Source: Lachnospiraceae bacterium (lineage in GTDB: Bacteria; Bacillota; Clostridia; Lachnospirales; Lachnospiraceae). Taken from it: a DNA stretch of 64,000 bases. The stretch is taken from the NCBI GenBank assembly GCA_900751785.1, contig CAADSM010000047.1, positions 5,914 through 69,913 on the forward strand, in the 5' to 3' direction. Every line of letters begins with the position of its first letter. The first letter of the stretch is position 1. A model generated the notes under the pieces. That model saw nothing but the letters and a program-made list of their open reading frames with translations. It searched no databases and was not told the origin of the DNA. Shown one piece after another: positions 1-9,570 of this stretch. The position numbers were made by a program, and so were the translations under genes.

Positions 1-500
1 TCTGCCGGTGCTGCCTCGCCGTCTTTCTCAGCGATCTGCTTAATAACACGAGCAAAGTTTGCGATCGGTGACTGCATGCTTCCAAGCAGTCTGGAAAGAA
101 GAACTTCTCTTGAAGGAATCTTGGAAAGTTCTGTCAGTCCTGCGATGTCATAAACTGTTCCTTCTACTACGCCGCCCTTAAGCTCAAGAGCCGGAGCGTC
201 CTTTGCGAAATTGCAGATGATTCTTGCCGGTGCCGTAGCGTCATCCTTTGAGATTGCGATAGCGCTCGGTCCCTCCAGGCATCCCTCAAGACCTTCGAAC
301 TCTGTTCCCTCGAAAGCTCTCTTCATCATTGTATTCTTGTAAACCTTGTAAATCACACCTGCTTCTCTGAGCTGCTTACGAAGCTCTGTATCCTGAGCAA
401 CTGTGAGTCCGCGGTAGTCAACAAGAACGACTGACTGAGCACCTTCGATCTCTGATGCGATTGCCTGAACGATCGGCTGTTTCAATTCAACTTTTGCCAC
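1..500 (-). CDS. rplJ: 50S ribosomal protein L10, 5' part of gene (runs off the window)
   Basis: The reverse strand from position 500 reads MAKVELKQPIVQAIASEIEG and continues through VVLVDYRGLT and YKNTMMKRAF, the N-terminal pattern of ribosomal protein L10. L10 anchors the L7/L12 stalk on the large subunit and recruits elongation factors. The start codon is GTG (498-500), preceded by AGGAGGT about ten bases upstream. About 166 residues are present; the C-terminal end lies before position 1. The gene has its own promoter and an L10 leader upstream. rplA, which usually precedes it, is 14.6 kb away on the same strand (15098-15790). Confidence 0.95.
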   Translation of the reverse strand, partial: MAKVELKQPIVQAIASEIEGAQSVVLVDYRGLTVAQDTELRKQLREAGVIYKVYKNTMMKRAFEGTEFEGLEGCLEGPSAIAISKDDATAPARIICNFAKDAPALELKGGVVEGTVYDIAGLTELSKIPSREVLLSRLLGSMQSPIANFARVIKQIAEKDGEAAPA

Positions 501-544
501 TTTCGGGTACACCTCCTTATTTTATTCTGCGTGTACTGCCAAAG

Positions 545-674
545 TCTAACATGTAAAAAACCTCTGCGTCCAAAGACACAGAGGTTTGAATCCATACTTT
601 CGTATAAAATCTAACTTTCCTCGGTAGGCGTTTTGTCCTTACGCTTCACAGCACCTACTGTCTTCGGCAGTTGC
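545..674 (-). ncRNA. Ribosomal protein L10 leader (autoregulatory attenuator)
   Basis: On the minus strand this leader carries the conserved pieces CCGAAGACAGTAGGTGCT and GCCTACCGAGGAAAG, which are the L10-binding core of the Firmicutes L10 leader. A terminator hairpin with stem ACCTCTG/CAGAGGT and a U-run (555-589) follows. Excess L10 (or L10-L12 complex) binding is known to favour premature termination, so the leader sets rplJ expression. It lies between the promoter at 681-709 and the GTG start at 500. Confidence 0.9.
555..589 (-). terminator. Attenuator terminator within the L10 leader
   Basis: The minus strand shows AAACCTCTG, a short loop region and CGCAGAGGTTT, followed by a run of T. 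It ends about 55 bases before the rplJ start and is the conditional terminator of the leader. Confidence 0.85.
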
Positions 675-680
675 TGGTAA

Positions 681-709
681 AGCATAACACAGCATTTTGT
701 GTTTGTCAA
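681..709 (-). promoter_or_regulatory. Promoter of rplJ
   Basis: The minus strand has TTGACA (704-709), a 17-base spacer and TATGCT (681-686). It lies directly upstream of the L10 leader, placing transcription start near 674. This gives rplJ transcription independent of rplKA. Confidence 0.8.
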
Positions 710-787
710 TCTTTTTTTGCTTGATTTTAGTATTACAGTTAAGCCGTTGTTTTCTGACCATTCCAAAAATCAAAAGAGCATTTCCAT

Positions 788-3700
788 TTACCGCCGCGCC
801 ATCTCCAGATAAGTCCGGCAGTTCTGATGATTGTAATCGAATCCCAGCGCTTTTCCAAACTTCTCTGCCGCCTTCTCGTTCTCTCCCATGCCCAGACAGG
901 ACAGCCCCATCAGGTAGCAGCAGTGCGCCTTGTTCTTTCTGTTCAGGTCGTCATCGAAGATCAGGAAATCAGGCAGCGAGACCGCGAAATAATCGATCCG
1001 CATCTCATCCCCAAGATGCTGCTCGCCGTAATCCATCAGCTTGTTGAAGCATGCATAAGCCTCCCTGCTCTTTCCGAGCTCCTGTTTCGCAAGCCCTTTG
1101 TAGAGGATCATGTCCGCCGGCTGGTCATAATAATACATCACTCCGGCAGGCTCATTTTCCCCGAGCTCTGCCAGATGGAAGCAGTCAAGCGCTTCTTCTG
1201 TTTTGCCGAGATGCTTTTTCACAACACCAAGATAATAGTAGATGTTATTATCCTTCGTTCCCTCCAGTCTTCCCTCGCCGAGGTTCTCCGGATAGGACAG
1301 GCAGCGTTCCAGCAGCTCTTCCGCTTCCGCGTACTTCTCCTCCTCCAGCTTCTTCTTTGCCATCTCGAGGAGCGCCGTCTTATACTGAGTCGTGATCTTT
1401 CCTTCTGCGCCCTCCCACGGACCGAAGATATGGGACACGATCGTCTCATAAGCCTTTTCATGCATGCCGAGAAGATTGCAGAGCGTGACATATTCGATCA
1501 TAACGTCATCCCGCATACGGGTAAGCCCGATATGCTCTTCATAATTTTTCAGACGCGTCTCGAAATCAACCTCCAGCTTCTTATAGAGCTGGTCGAGCTC
1601 AAGGAATACTCTCGCGTCGGATTCATCCAGGGCAAACGCCTTTTCTATCTCTGCGCGCGCTTTCTCCGCCTCGCCCTGCTTATTGAAGTACGCCAGCGCA
1701 AGATTTCTGTGCACGGTGGGGAAATCCGGCCTTCTTGCGGAAGCATCCTCCCACAGGCGGACCGCCCGTTCAAACTGCAGTTTATCATAGTACAGATCTC
1801 CGAGATAATAATACGCCATCGCTCCTTCCGGATACAGCTCTGCAGCACATTCCAGCACCGCGATATCCTCGAGCTTATTCGGGAAGCAGTACAGCGGGGA
1901 ACAGGTATCCGCTCTCCTGCACTCTTCCGCGGCTTTTTCTGCCTCTCCCATGCCCTTCAGATAATACGCTCTATAATATGCCAGCATCGGATATCCATCG
2001 CCGCACTGATCCAGCACAGCCACGGCCTCTTCCAGGCAGCCTGCCTCTGCATAATCCCGTGCAGTCTGGAGATAGTTTTCCCGGAAGCCGCGCATCAGCG
2101 CATTCATCTCATCAAGAACCGCGTCACGCTCCCGGCTGATCTGTGCGAGCTCAAATCTTGAGAGATAGTCAAAAGGATCCACTCTCAGATTTTCCTCGAT
2201 CTGCCTGCGCGCAGCTTCTGTTCTCCCGAGCTTTCTCAGGATCACGGCTTTCAGGCCGCGCGCTTTGATATTATGTGCATTTTTTACAAGTCCCTTTTCT
2301 ACAAATTCGAGAGCCTCTTCATAATAGCCTCTTTCTGATTCGATGGCCGCAAGATAATAGAACGACATCTCCTGCTGCTCATTGCTCCATGTCGCCTTGT
2401 AGAATGCGTCGAACGCTTCATCCTTCCTGCCCTGATGGAACAGTGCAAGCCCGAGGTTGTAATACGCCTCGCTGTCGTACGGATTCGGGTTCTTCCAGGT
2501 GAGACGCTTCAGTGCCTGGCGGAAATACCCTTCCGCCTCGCCAAAACACCCTCTCCGCAGCAGCAGGAGACCGTATGCATTGTTGATGCGGATATCTCCC
2601 TTATCCCGCTTCAGGCCTTCCAGATAATACGGGTCAGGGAGGTAAGTCGCATGGCGGTACTGTTCGATATGCTGTCCCGTCAGGAAGAGCTCCTCATTTG
2701 TCATGATCTCTTCCGGATCCTTTGCCGCCTCTGCCGGCTTCGCCGTCTCCGGGATTCCCTCCTCTTTCGGCTGGTATTCCACAAGGAGTTTTCCGTCTGC
2801 ATAGACAGCGGCACGGATATCCGACGCCTTCTCCGCCCGGAAGCTGATTGTCTTCTCATAGATATCCACCGGCGAGAGGACCGTATTTTCCCGATAGATC
2901 TCGTCCCCTCTGCAGCTCAAGACAACCTCTGCATTCTCGTACCTCTCTGTGCCGTAAACCGTCAGAGCGATCTCATTTTCCGAGACCTCCATATTCATGA
3001 CAGCGTGGATCGTGGCGTTCTTCACCGGCCCCACCTTTTTATACGGCATAAAATACTGCTTGAACACCTTTTCCTCAAACGGCTTCAGCCAGGTGAAATC
3101 CGGCTGATTATCTGTATACACACCGGTCATCAGCTCAATGTACGGACCGTCCTCATCCGTAAGGTTCCTGTCCCAGGCTTTGCCGAAGTCGCCGCATCCC
3201 CATGTCCACTGCTTTTTCCCCGGCGAGACATGGTGGTCCGCCACATGCAGGATGCCCGCCTCTCTCCCGTAATCATAGCCTCCGACAAAGTCATAGTCGG
3301 ACTTCTCCGCCATATAGGAGGTCGGCACAGGTATGTTCTTATAGCGCGAGATGTCTACGCCCTCGCTGTAGTCATGCTTGTAATAAACGCCCTTTGCGAT
3401 CGGGAATCTGGACACATCCCTTTTTCCGTGATCCATGACAAAATGGACATCCGGCGGAAAAATCGACTGTGTATGGTCGTTTACCGGGACAGCCGGATTC
3501 GCCCACCAGAGGAATGTCTGGGGCAGCGCCGTCCTGTTGTAGAGCTGGCCTTTGATCTCAATGTACGCCTTGTCAGGATAGAGGGTAAATGCAGCGATCC
3601 CCTTCGTCCCGTACATCTGATCCACGTCATTGACCAGAAGCGTCTTGCTGCCGTCCTCATTTTCCTGGATCAGATGATCCACCGGCATAAACGTAGTCGG

Positions 3701-4072
3701 CCTGTGGTGCTGCGGCCAGTTAAATTCGATGCCGCCCGAGATCCAGGGGCCCAGCAGCCCGACAAGCGCCGGCTTGATCACATGGTTATAGTACACAAAA
3801 TCATATCCGTTCGTCTTGTCATAGGCTCTCTGGATCCTGCCTCCGAGCTCCGGAAGGACCATCACCTTGATATAGTCGTTTTCAAGAAACACAGCCTGGT
3901 AAACCTTATCCGTTTTCTCGCGGCTGATTCTTTCCGTCGTAGGATACGGATATACCTTTCCGCTGCTGCCCTGATATACTCTCTTTTCCAGAAACATCGG
4001 ATTCTTATCCGCTTCTCCCACTTCATAGGTTGGGATCACTACCTCTTCTTCCCATATTCTCGCTTCGCTCAT
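788..4072 (-). CDS. DUF5107 domain protein with C-terminal TPR array
   Basis: The protein has about 1094 residues. Residues 1 to about 420 form a soluble beta-rich module with conserved stretches such as LPELGGRIQRAYDKTNGYDF and GGIEFNWPQHHRPT, which match my recollection of DUF5107, a family found in carbohydrate-use loci and thought to have a galactose-mutarotase-like fold. From about residue 470 onward there are repeated helical pairs with TPR spacing (for example AYYNLGLALFHQGRKDEAFD). There is no signal peptide, so it should be cytosolic. I chose the second ATG (4072) because AAAGGA at 4081-4086 gives an 8-base spacing; the ATG at 4081 would have almost none. A sugar-handling role is inferred from family and neighbours; the reaction is unknown. 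Confidence 0.75.
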   Translation of the reverse strand: MSEARIWEEEVVIPTYEVGEADKNPMFLEKRVYQGSSGKVYPYPTTERISREKTDKVYQAVFLENDYIKVMVLPELGGRIQRAYDKTNGYDFVYYNHVIKPALVGLLGPWISGGIEFNWPQHHRPTTFMPVDHLIQENEDGSKTLLVNDVDQMYGTKGIAAFTLYPDKAYIEIKGQLYNRTALPQTFLWWANPAVPVNDHTQSIFPPDVHFVMDHGKRDVSRFPIAKGVYYKHDYSEGVDISRYKNIPVPTSYMAEKSDYDFVGGYDYGREAGILHVADHHVSPGKKQWTWGCGDFGKAWDRNLTDEDGPYIELMTGVYTDNQPDFTWLKPFEEKVFKQYFMPYKKVGPVKNATIHAVMNMEVSENEIALTVYGTERYENAEVVLSCRGDEIYRENTVLSPVDIYEKTISFRAEKASDIRAAVYADGKLLVEYQPKEEGIPETAKPAEAAKDPEEIMTNEELFLTGQHIEQYRHATYLPDPYYLEGLKRDKGDIRINNAYGLLLLRRGCFGEAEGYFRQALKRLTWKNPNPYDSEAYYNLGLALFHQGRKDEAFDAFYKATWSNEQQEMSFYYLAAIESERGYYEEALEFVEKGLVKNAHNIKARGLKAVILRKLGRTEAARRQIEENLRVDPFDYLSRFELAQISRERDAVLDEMNALMRGFRENYLQTARDYAEAGCLEEAVAVLDQCGDGYPMLAYYRAYYLKGMGEAEKAAEECRRADTCSPLYCFPNKLEDIAVLECAAELYPEGAMAYYYLGDLYYDKLQFERAVRLWEDASARRPDFPTVHRNLALAYFNKQGEAEKARAEIEKAFALDESDARVFLELDQLYKKLEVDFETRLKNYEEHIGLTRMRDDVMIEYVTLCNLLGMHEKAYETIVSHIFGPWEGAEGKITTQYKTALLEMAKKKLEEEKYAEAEELLERCLSYPENLGEGRLEGTKDNNIYYYLGVVKKHLGKTEEALDCFHLAELGENEPAGVMYYYDQPADMILYKGLAKQELGKSREAYACFNKLMDYGEQHLGDEMRIDYFAVSLPDFLIFDDDLNRKNKAHCCYLMGLSCLGMGENEKAAEKFGKALGFDYNHQNCRTYLEMARR

Positions 4073-4255
4073 CTCTTTCATCCTTTCTCAAGTTACCTGT
4101 TCCTTTTGATTCGGTATTTATACATATTATATCCGGATAAGTCGGCGGAATCATTAGCGTTTCTTGCCATTGAGTTTAAAAAAATTGCTCTTTTTATCCT
4201 CATCAGGGCAAAAGCGTGCACCGAAGCTTCGGGCCGGACCTCATTCTATGCAGAA

Positions 4256-4300
4256 GAAGACCGGGAAGAGATCCTTTTTCCCGATCTCTCCCCGGTCTTC
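4256..4300 (-). terminator. Hairpin terminator after the beta-helix gene
   Basis: GAAGACCGGG-A-AGAGATC pairs with GATCTCT-C-CCCGGTCTTC around a nine-base loop. It lies 45 bases after the stop at 4346. The T-tract on the minus strand is short, so termination strength is uncertain. Confidence 0.6.
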
Positions 4301-4345
4301 TTTAAACTTTATAGGATATTATTCTGCCGGCAGAAAGTATTTCTG

Positions 4346-7300
4346 CTAGTGCTTTCTCTGTCCAGCTCTCTGCGCAGCCACACACAGGACAGCTGCGAAT
4401 CCCATCATGGCGATGAGCCATACCATATTTGTCTCGTCCCCGGTCTTTACCGCACGGCTTACATTCTGAGAAGCGCCTGTATTCTGCACGGTATCTCCGT
4501 TCTTATCATCTGTGCTTCCTGAAGCGCCATTGCCGGTGTCCGCATTGCCCGTGTCAGAGCCTGTACCGGCATCACCTGTGTTGCCGTCTCCAGCGCTGCC
4601 AGATTCGTTCTTCACAAGCTGGTCCATGGATGCCTTGAGCGCTGTCTCCGCCTCTTTTACCTGAGCCTCGTCTGCCTGGTCGTCATTGTATACTTCGATC
4701 GCTTTTGCAAGGGCGCTGTTCAAAGCTGCCACAGACTCCTCTGTATATTCTGCAGTATCGATCGCCTGCGCCTGGTTGATGAGATCCTCAAGAAGATCCT
4801 TGTCCGGTATCAGACGCAGATTTCCCATTGCAGTCAGCAGTCTGCCCCATGCCTGGTCAACTTCGTCCTGCATTGCATTCTCATCAGCCGCTGCCGCTTT
4901 CGCTTCCTCAAGCGCTTCCTTGAACTCATCTTTTCCGACTTCCAGATATTTATCCAGATCAATGGTGTCCGCCGCCTCGATCACTTTGCACAGATCCGTC
5001 TTGTCTCCCTGCTTGAACGAGAGCATCTGCATGATCCGCATCAGCTCTCCCCAGCTCTCGCCGACCATGTCCTGAGTCACTGACGCATCTCCCGCCTGCA
5101 CTCTCGCAAGAAGATCTTCTGCATTTGTAAGGCACTCGTTGAATTTCTCTACCACTGCCGGAACTACGCCTTCTGTGTCAGCTGTCCTGGCAAGCTCGAT
5201 CGCGTACTCCAGAACTGCTGTTGAAACAGGCTCTGCGTATTCCGCCGCACCGATATCTGTCTTTCCGTCTGTAAGCGGTGTTCCGAAGTAGTCTCTTCCG
5301 CCGTTGTTCTCGATCTCAAGGCCGGCATCGATCGCCGGTGAATCTTCCTGGAGCCGGTATCCGCCCAGTGTATCGATCGCAGAGTCGCCGAGCACTCCTG
5401 TTCCGCCTGTTCCCGGATCTGTAAACATCGGATCAGCGATGATCTTTCTGCTGTCCTCCGGCGTGCTGTCATAACCGTAGTACAGATTGTTCTCGTAGGA
5501 GAAGTTTCTTCCCCATGTAGTTGTTGTCGATGTACCGAGGTTGTAGAAGATATTGTTCTTCAGGGTAGCAACTCCGCCCACATCTTCTACGACTTCTGTA
5601 TCCAGTCCCTCTCCGATATAGAAGGTATTGTTGTAAACATCTGCATTATGTGTGTTTGATGCGAGGAACAGACATCTCTGGTCATTCTGGCTGATATTGT
5701 ATCTCACGATACTGTCCAGCACCTCGCTCTGGCAGATCAGGATAAATCCGCCTTCATTATCATGGCTGTAGTTGTACTGGTAGATCGTTCCGCGGCTCCA
5801 GTCGCAGTCATAAGCCTGTCCGTCGCCGTTGAGGATTGTCCCGTAGCACTCGTTGTACTGGAATACAGCATCCTCGCAGCGCCACGGCCAGATTCCTGCA
5901 TTGTACATGGAAGTATGTTTCGTGTTCTGGCTCGCTCCGTTGCTGATGTTGTATTCGATCACAGGTTTGATCGAGAACATCGGAACAATCGCATCGCCGC
6001 CCGCTTCTTCCACATAGTTATTTCTGATCAGTACATTCGTGTGTCCGTAAGCATCCAGGACTTCCTGCGGAATAATTCCGCCGTGTCCGTCCCATAGATC
6101 AGTGGATGACGTCATTCCCACGGAGATTCCCGTGCGGCTGACACGCTTCACGATATTGTTTACTACCTGGATATCGTCAAAACGTGTATTGTTCGAGTGA
6201 TCGCTTACTACATAGTAAAGTCCGCCGTTCGGGAGCGTCTTCTCCTCATACGTTCCGTTTACATCATGGATATATACATTATTGATGTGGACTCCCTGCA
6301 TCACACCGCAGCCGGCAGCTTCCACGCAAAGTCCGACGGAGAGCTTGCGGGTGTCTCCCTGGTTGGAGATCTCCACGTTGTTCACCTGTACGTGAGAAGC
6401 ATTTTTAATGTGCAGGCCATAGGAAATCTGATTTCCCTGATACTCAAAGCTGTTCTTTCCGTTTCCTTTGATGTGAGGCCTCTCTCCTGCTTCCGCTCCG
6501 ACAACGTCTCCGTCATACATATCTATGATGATCGGATTTTCCGCTGTCCCGCCGCTTTTAATAGAAAGCGCCTGATCCTCAAATACACTTCCCGCCTTCA
6601 GAAGAATGCGGTCTCCCCCGATGAGCTGTGTCTCGTTTACTTTTGTGAGCGTCTTCCATGCAGTCTCCGGCGTCATGCCGTCCGCACTGTCGTCTCCATT
6701 TTCACTGTCTACATAGAATGTAGCCGGCTCTGTGCGCTTTTTCTCAAAGACAGCGCTGACGGTCACGTCTTTATCCGGCATCACAAAGGTCGTGCTCGCA
6801 GCATATGCATCCGCAAGATCGACATCCTCAGACTCCCACTTAACAAATCTCTCATCTGCTGCCGGTTCATCCGCAGTGATCGTCACTGTATCGCCGGCAA
6901 GATATGCTTCCTTATCCGCAGTGCCGCCGTTTACCGTAACTGTTCTCTCGATGTTGGAATAGTGCAGCTCCTCGAATCCGAAGATCGCGATCTGCATTGC
7001 CGCGAATCCGCCGCCGTACGCCGGATTGTACCCGTCTGTAAAGGTGAGGACCATTGTATGTTCTCCGTCCTCCAGCCCTCTCTTCTCATAGACCGTCCCC
7101 GCGGAGCCGGTGCCGCTTGCACTGAAGAAATCCACGTCCTCGACTACTGCTCCGTCGTCAATATTCACTTCCGCGATAGGGCCGTTCTTTGCGATCCCTC
7201 CGATCACGGCAATTCCGGTTCCATTGAACTTTACAGTCACCGTGCTTCCCACTGTGTTGGAGTACATCTGACGGTCCTCATAATTATTCCAGTGTCCTTC

Positions 7301-7453
7301 ACTGTAGGTTACTCTCGGGTCATCAAACGCGATGTTCACCCGTTCTTCGTCTGCCGCTTTGACAGACATTCCGCTAAAAACAAAGATAAGAATACAAACG
7401 CATGCCAGTATCAGGCTGAATATTTTTGTATTCTCTGTTTTTCTCTTTTCCAT
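4346..7453 (-). CDS. Secreted, surface-anchored parallel beta-helix protein with FIVAR repeats
   Basis: The 1035-residue protein starts with a signal peptide (about 1-33, ending near VKA-AD). It continues with a beta-sandwich, carbohydrate-binding-like region (about 35-165) and a short B-repeat or Ig-like module (about 168-240). A right-handed beta-helix domain follows (about 245-725), opening with TFYVDSENGDDSADGMTPET and carrying many short NNI or YNxS turns. Next are FIVAR-type helical repeats (about 745-955), a Gly/Asp/Thr linker and a tail with VKTGD (1002-1006), one membrane helix and a basic end. Beta-helix proteins of this layout are often polysaccharide lyases or hydrolases, but no catalytic residues can be assigned here. 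It follows the 7472-8362 gene by 18 bases, so the two are co-transcribed. The start has a strong AGGAGGAG site. Confidence 0.8.
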   Translation of the reverse strand: MEKRKTENTKIFSLILACVCILIFVFSGMSVKAADEERVNIAFDDPRVTYSEGHWNNYEDRQMYSNTVGSTVTVKFNGTGIAVIGGIAKNGPIAEVNIDDGAVVEDVDFFSASGTGSAGTVYEKRGLEDGEHTMVLTFTDGYNPAYGGGFAAMQIAIFGFEELHYSNIERTVTVNGGTADKEAYLAGDTVTITADEPAADERFVKWESEDVDLADAYAASTTFVMPDKDVTVSAVFEKKRTEPATFYVDSENGDDSADGMTPETAWKTLTKVNETQLIGGDRILLKAGSVFEDQALSIKSGGTAENPIIIDMYDGDVVGAEAGERPHIKGNGKNSFEYQGNQISYGLHIKNASHVQVNNVEISNQGDTRKLSVGLCVEAAGCGVMQGVHINNVYIHDVNGTYEEKTLPNGGLYYVVSDHSNNTRFDDIQVVNNIVKRVSRTGISVGMTSSTDLWDGHGGIIPQEVLDAYGHTNVLIRNNYVEEAGGDAIVPMFSIKPVIEYNISNGASQNTKHTSMYNAGIWPWRCEDAVFQYNECYGTILNGDGQAYDCDWSRGTIYQYNYSHDNEGGFILICQSEVLDSIVRYNISQNDQRCLFLASNTHNADVYNNTFYIGEGLDTEVVEDVGGVATLKNNIFYNLGTSTTTTWGRNFSYENNLYYGYDSTPEDSRKIIADPMFTDPGTGGTGVLGDSAIDTLGGYRLQEDSPAIDAGLEIENNGGRDYFGTPLTDGKTDIGAAEYAEPVSTAVLEYAIELARTADTEGVVPAVVEKFNECLTNAEDLLARVQAGDASVTQDMVGESWGELMRIMQMLSFKQGDKTDLCKVIEAADTIDLDKYLEVGKDEFKEALEEAKAAAADENAMQDEVDQAWGRLLTAMGNLRLIPDKDLLEDLINQAQAIDTAEYTEESVAALNSALAKAIEVYNDDQADEAQVKEAETALKASMDQLVKNESGSAGDGNTGDAGTGSDTGNADTGNGASGSTDDKNGDTVQNTGASQNVSRAVKTGDETNMVWLIAMMGFAAVLCVAAQRAGQRKH

Positions 7454-7471
7454 TTTCTCCTCCTGCCCGGG

Positions 7472-8362
7472 TCATAGACCCCAATTTTCTACGATTGCGT
7501 CCAGCTCTTTCTCATACTGTTCTTTTACGATCATACTTCGGACCATTCCCTCTTCCTCATCTGACAGATCCGTGTCCTTCTCACGTTCTGCAAACTGTAT
7601 GTAGACGTTCTTCCCGTCTTCACTGTACAAAAGGTTCACCTGCTCTTTGTCAAAATTCAGAAATACGTTCTCCTCCACTCCGTACTGCCGGATATAGTCT
7701 CTGATCTCCCCAAAGGTAAGCTCAAGACTCTCTCTTTCCCCGTTGTTCACATCAGGCAGAGAGCCATCCGTAGTATAGAGATAGTATGACACCTTTTCTC
7801 CATCTGTGTACAAAGGCTCTTCCATATTACTGTAATACTCCTCGATCTCAGCGCTGTCGATATCAGACTCTTCCATCATCCGATCCAGGACAGAGCTTTC
7901 AAGCTCATCCCAGTAATAGGTGCAGAACTCCGGGAAATCAAACTCCGTATTGCCGTAGACAACTTCACCGTTCGCAATCTTTTCTGCTCTGGAAGCATTC
8001 TCGCTTTCCATCCGCTCATGCAGTTCATCATAGTCTAAAGGTTCGATATCGCAGTACTGTTCAGCCAGGATCTGGACGGCACGCCTTTGCGCGATGTACT
8101 TCTCATTTTCTTTCTCGAGCTCCTCGTCATATAATTCTCCCAGATATTCCTTTACCCCTGTATCCTCCGGTATACTGTATGCATCCCTTAAGCTCTGCTC
8201 ATATAAGAGCGTATTCTCATCCAGGAGCTCCTGAAACTCTCTGTCGTCATATTCCAATTTCTCCGGCTCTTTTTTCATAAAAATAGTGACGCCCGCACAC
8301 AGGCAGATCAGGCATATGCACAGGCACAGCAGCCCGATGCCGGCTTTTTTAGATCTCTTCAT
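7472..8362 (-). CDS. Membrane-anchored extracytoplasmic protein of unknown function
   Basis: I do not recognise this 296-residue protein with certainty. It has a short basic N-terminus, one membrane helix (about 8-29, ICLICLCAG region) and then a highly charged, Glu/Asp-rich helical body. A later region (about 195-265) has alternating strands and helices, including LTFGEIRDYIRQYG. The layout could fit a divergent SurA/PrsA-like chaperone, which would suit its position directly upstream of a large secreted beta-helix protein, but this is a guess. An AAAGGAG site precedes the ATG. It is divergently placed from the AraC-type regulator. Confidence 0.6.
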   Translation of the reverse strand: MKRSKKAGIGLLCLCICLICLCAGVTIFMKKEPEKLEYDDREFQELLDENTLLYEQSLRDAYSIPEDTGVKEYLGELYDEELEKENEKYIAQRRAVQILAEQYCDIEPLDYDELHERMESENASRAEKIANGEVVYGNTEFDFPEFCTYYWDELESSVLDRMMEESDIDSAEIEEYYSNMEEPLYTDGEKVSYYLYTTDGSLPDVNNGERESLELTFGEIRDYIRQYGVEENVFLNFDKEQVNLLYSEDGKNVYIQFAEREKDTDLSDEEEGMVRSMIVKEQYEKELDAIVENWGL

Positions 8363-8597
8363 TTTATCTCTCCTTTATACAGTATCACTATGACGTTTTT
8401 GCGCGTCCTCCACCTCCTCTCCGCTGCCTCGCAATATACACCTGTCATTTTATCACGGTTCACAGAAGCCTTCTTATCCGATTCGGAAATCAGAAAGCGC
8501 ATTTTTATACTTTTCTGCTATAATGCGAAGCATTTTATATGTTTTTTGATGAATCCTGCACATAATTCTACCATTCTACAAGCCATTCTTCATTGCT

Positions 8598-8631
8598 AAA
8601 AATTGCTTTCTTGTTGTGAAAAATTGCTTTC
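8598..8631 (+). promoter_or_regulatory. Direct repeat pair, candidate AraC-type operator
   Basis: AAAAATTGCTTTC occurs at 8598-8610 and again at 8619-8631, exactly 21 bases apart. The second copy ends four bases before the -35 box at 8636. This is the usual geometry for an AraC-type activator. The region 8363-8597 is AT-rich and otherwise shows no gene. Confidence 0.6.
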
Positions 8632-8635
8632 ACCC

Positions 8636-8664
8636 TTGTCACGCGCCGGATATAACCTTAGAAT
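8636..8664 (+). promoter_or_regulatory. Promoter of the AraC-type regulator gene
   Basis: TTGTCA (8636-8641), a 17-base spacer and TAGAAT (8659-8664) lie 37 bases before the ATG. Direct repeats adjoin the -35 box. Confidence 0.6.
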
Positions 8665-8700
8665 AGATTTATCGAAAACTCAGATTCAAAGGAGGCTGCC

Positions 8701-9549
8701 ATGCATTCCCAGGAAGAAAAAGTATCGCCCCGGTCGGATTACTATGTGTACGTGCCCAGCACGCTTGCCCGCAAGCTCTATCTGTACCCGCTCCATGTGG
8801 GATATTTCATCTATGAGCCCGGATACTACATCAAGCGGGATCGATTCGACAGTTTTCTCCTCATGTATATTGTCCGAGGCACCGTCGACATCGTCGCCGG
8901 CGATTCCATGTGCCGCGCGAGGGAAGGAGAATTTGTACTGCTGGACTGCTACCGCCCTCATCAGTACGGAAGCCGCGACGAGTGGGAGGCATCCTGGCTC
9001 CACTTTGACGGAACTCTTGCATGGGAATATTACCGCGAGATCACTTCCCAGTATGGTATCGTGCTGAGCCCAGAAAACCCGAAGGCACTCAGCCATATCA
9101 TGAACAAGATCTGCAATCTGTTCCGCACCTCATCGCCGATCATTGAGCACGAGATATCCGGTCATATCACTGACCTTTTGAACTCTCTCCTTGCCCCCAT
9201 GACAAGGAAATCATCATCTCAGCCAAGTGCGATCGTGGACAGCATAGCGTATATCAACGAACATTTTCAGGAACAGATCTCTCTCAATCATCTGGCCGAT
9301 ATGGCAAACCTAAGCCCGTACCATTTTACCAGGAGCTTTGCCAAGGAGACGGGCTTCACACCCCATCAGTATCTGATCAACGCCAGGGTCGCCGCCGCGA
9401 AATTCATGCTGAAATCTTCGGAGATTCCTGTGAAGGATATCGGTTACAGCGCGGGATTCCACTCCGAGAGCAGTTTCTGTACCACGTTCAAAAAATGGGT
9501 TGGAGTTACACCGACTCAATACCGCGGAGACTCGTCGAAGCAGACATAA
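8701..9549 (+). CDS. AraC-family transcriptional regulator
   Basis: The 282-residue protein has an N-terminal cupin-like sensing domain (about 20-160). Its C-terminal double helix-turn-helix (about 180-277) includes ISLNHLADMANLSPYHFTRS and VKDIGYSAGFHSESSFCTTF, the typical AraC signature. It likely senses a sugar and activates the neighbouring carbohydrate genes, possibly its own promoter and the divergent operon at 7472-8362. AAAGGAGG precedes the ATG by a few bases. A PHP-domain gene follows 21 bases downstream on the same transcript. Confidence 0.93.
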   Translation: MHSQEEKVSPRSDYYVYVPSTLARKLYLYPLHVGYFIYEPGYYIKRDRFDSFLLMYIVRGTVDIVAGDSMCRAREGEFVLLDCYRPHQYGSRDEWEASWLHFDGTLAWEYYREITSQYGIVLSPENPKALSHIMNKICNLFRTSSPIIEHEISGHITDLLNSLLAPMTRKSSSQPSAIVDSIAYINEHFQEQISLNHLADMANLSPYHFTRSFAKETGFTPHQYLINARVAAAKFMLKSSEIPVKDIGYSAGFHSESSFCTTFKKWVGVTPTQYRGDSSKQT

Positions 9550-9570
9550 CAAAGAAAGGAAAAAGCACCC

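Noticed and set aside
2435-4522. Long plus-strand open frame of 695 codons opposite the DUF5107 gene
   Set aside because: It is the antisense shadow of the real gene, has no ribosome site and reads as Arg/His/Leu-rich noise.
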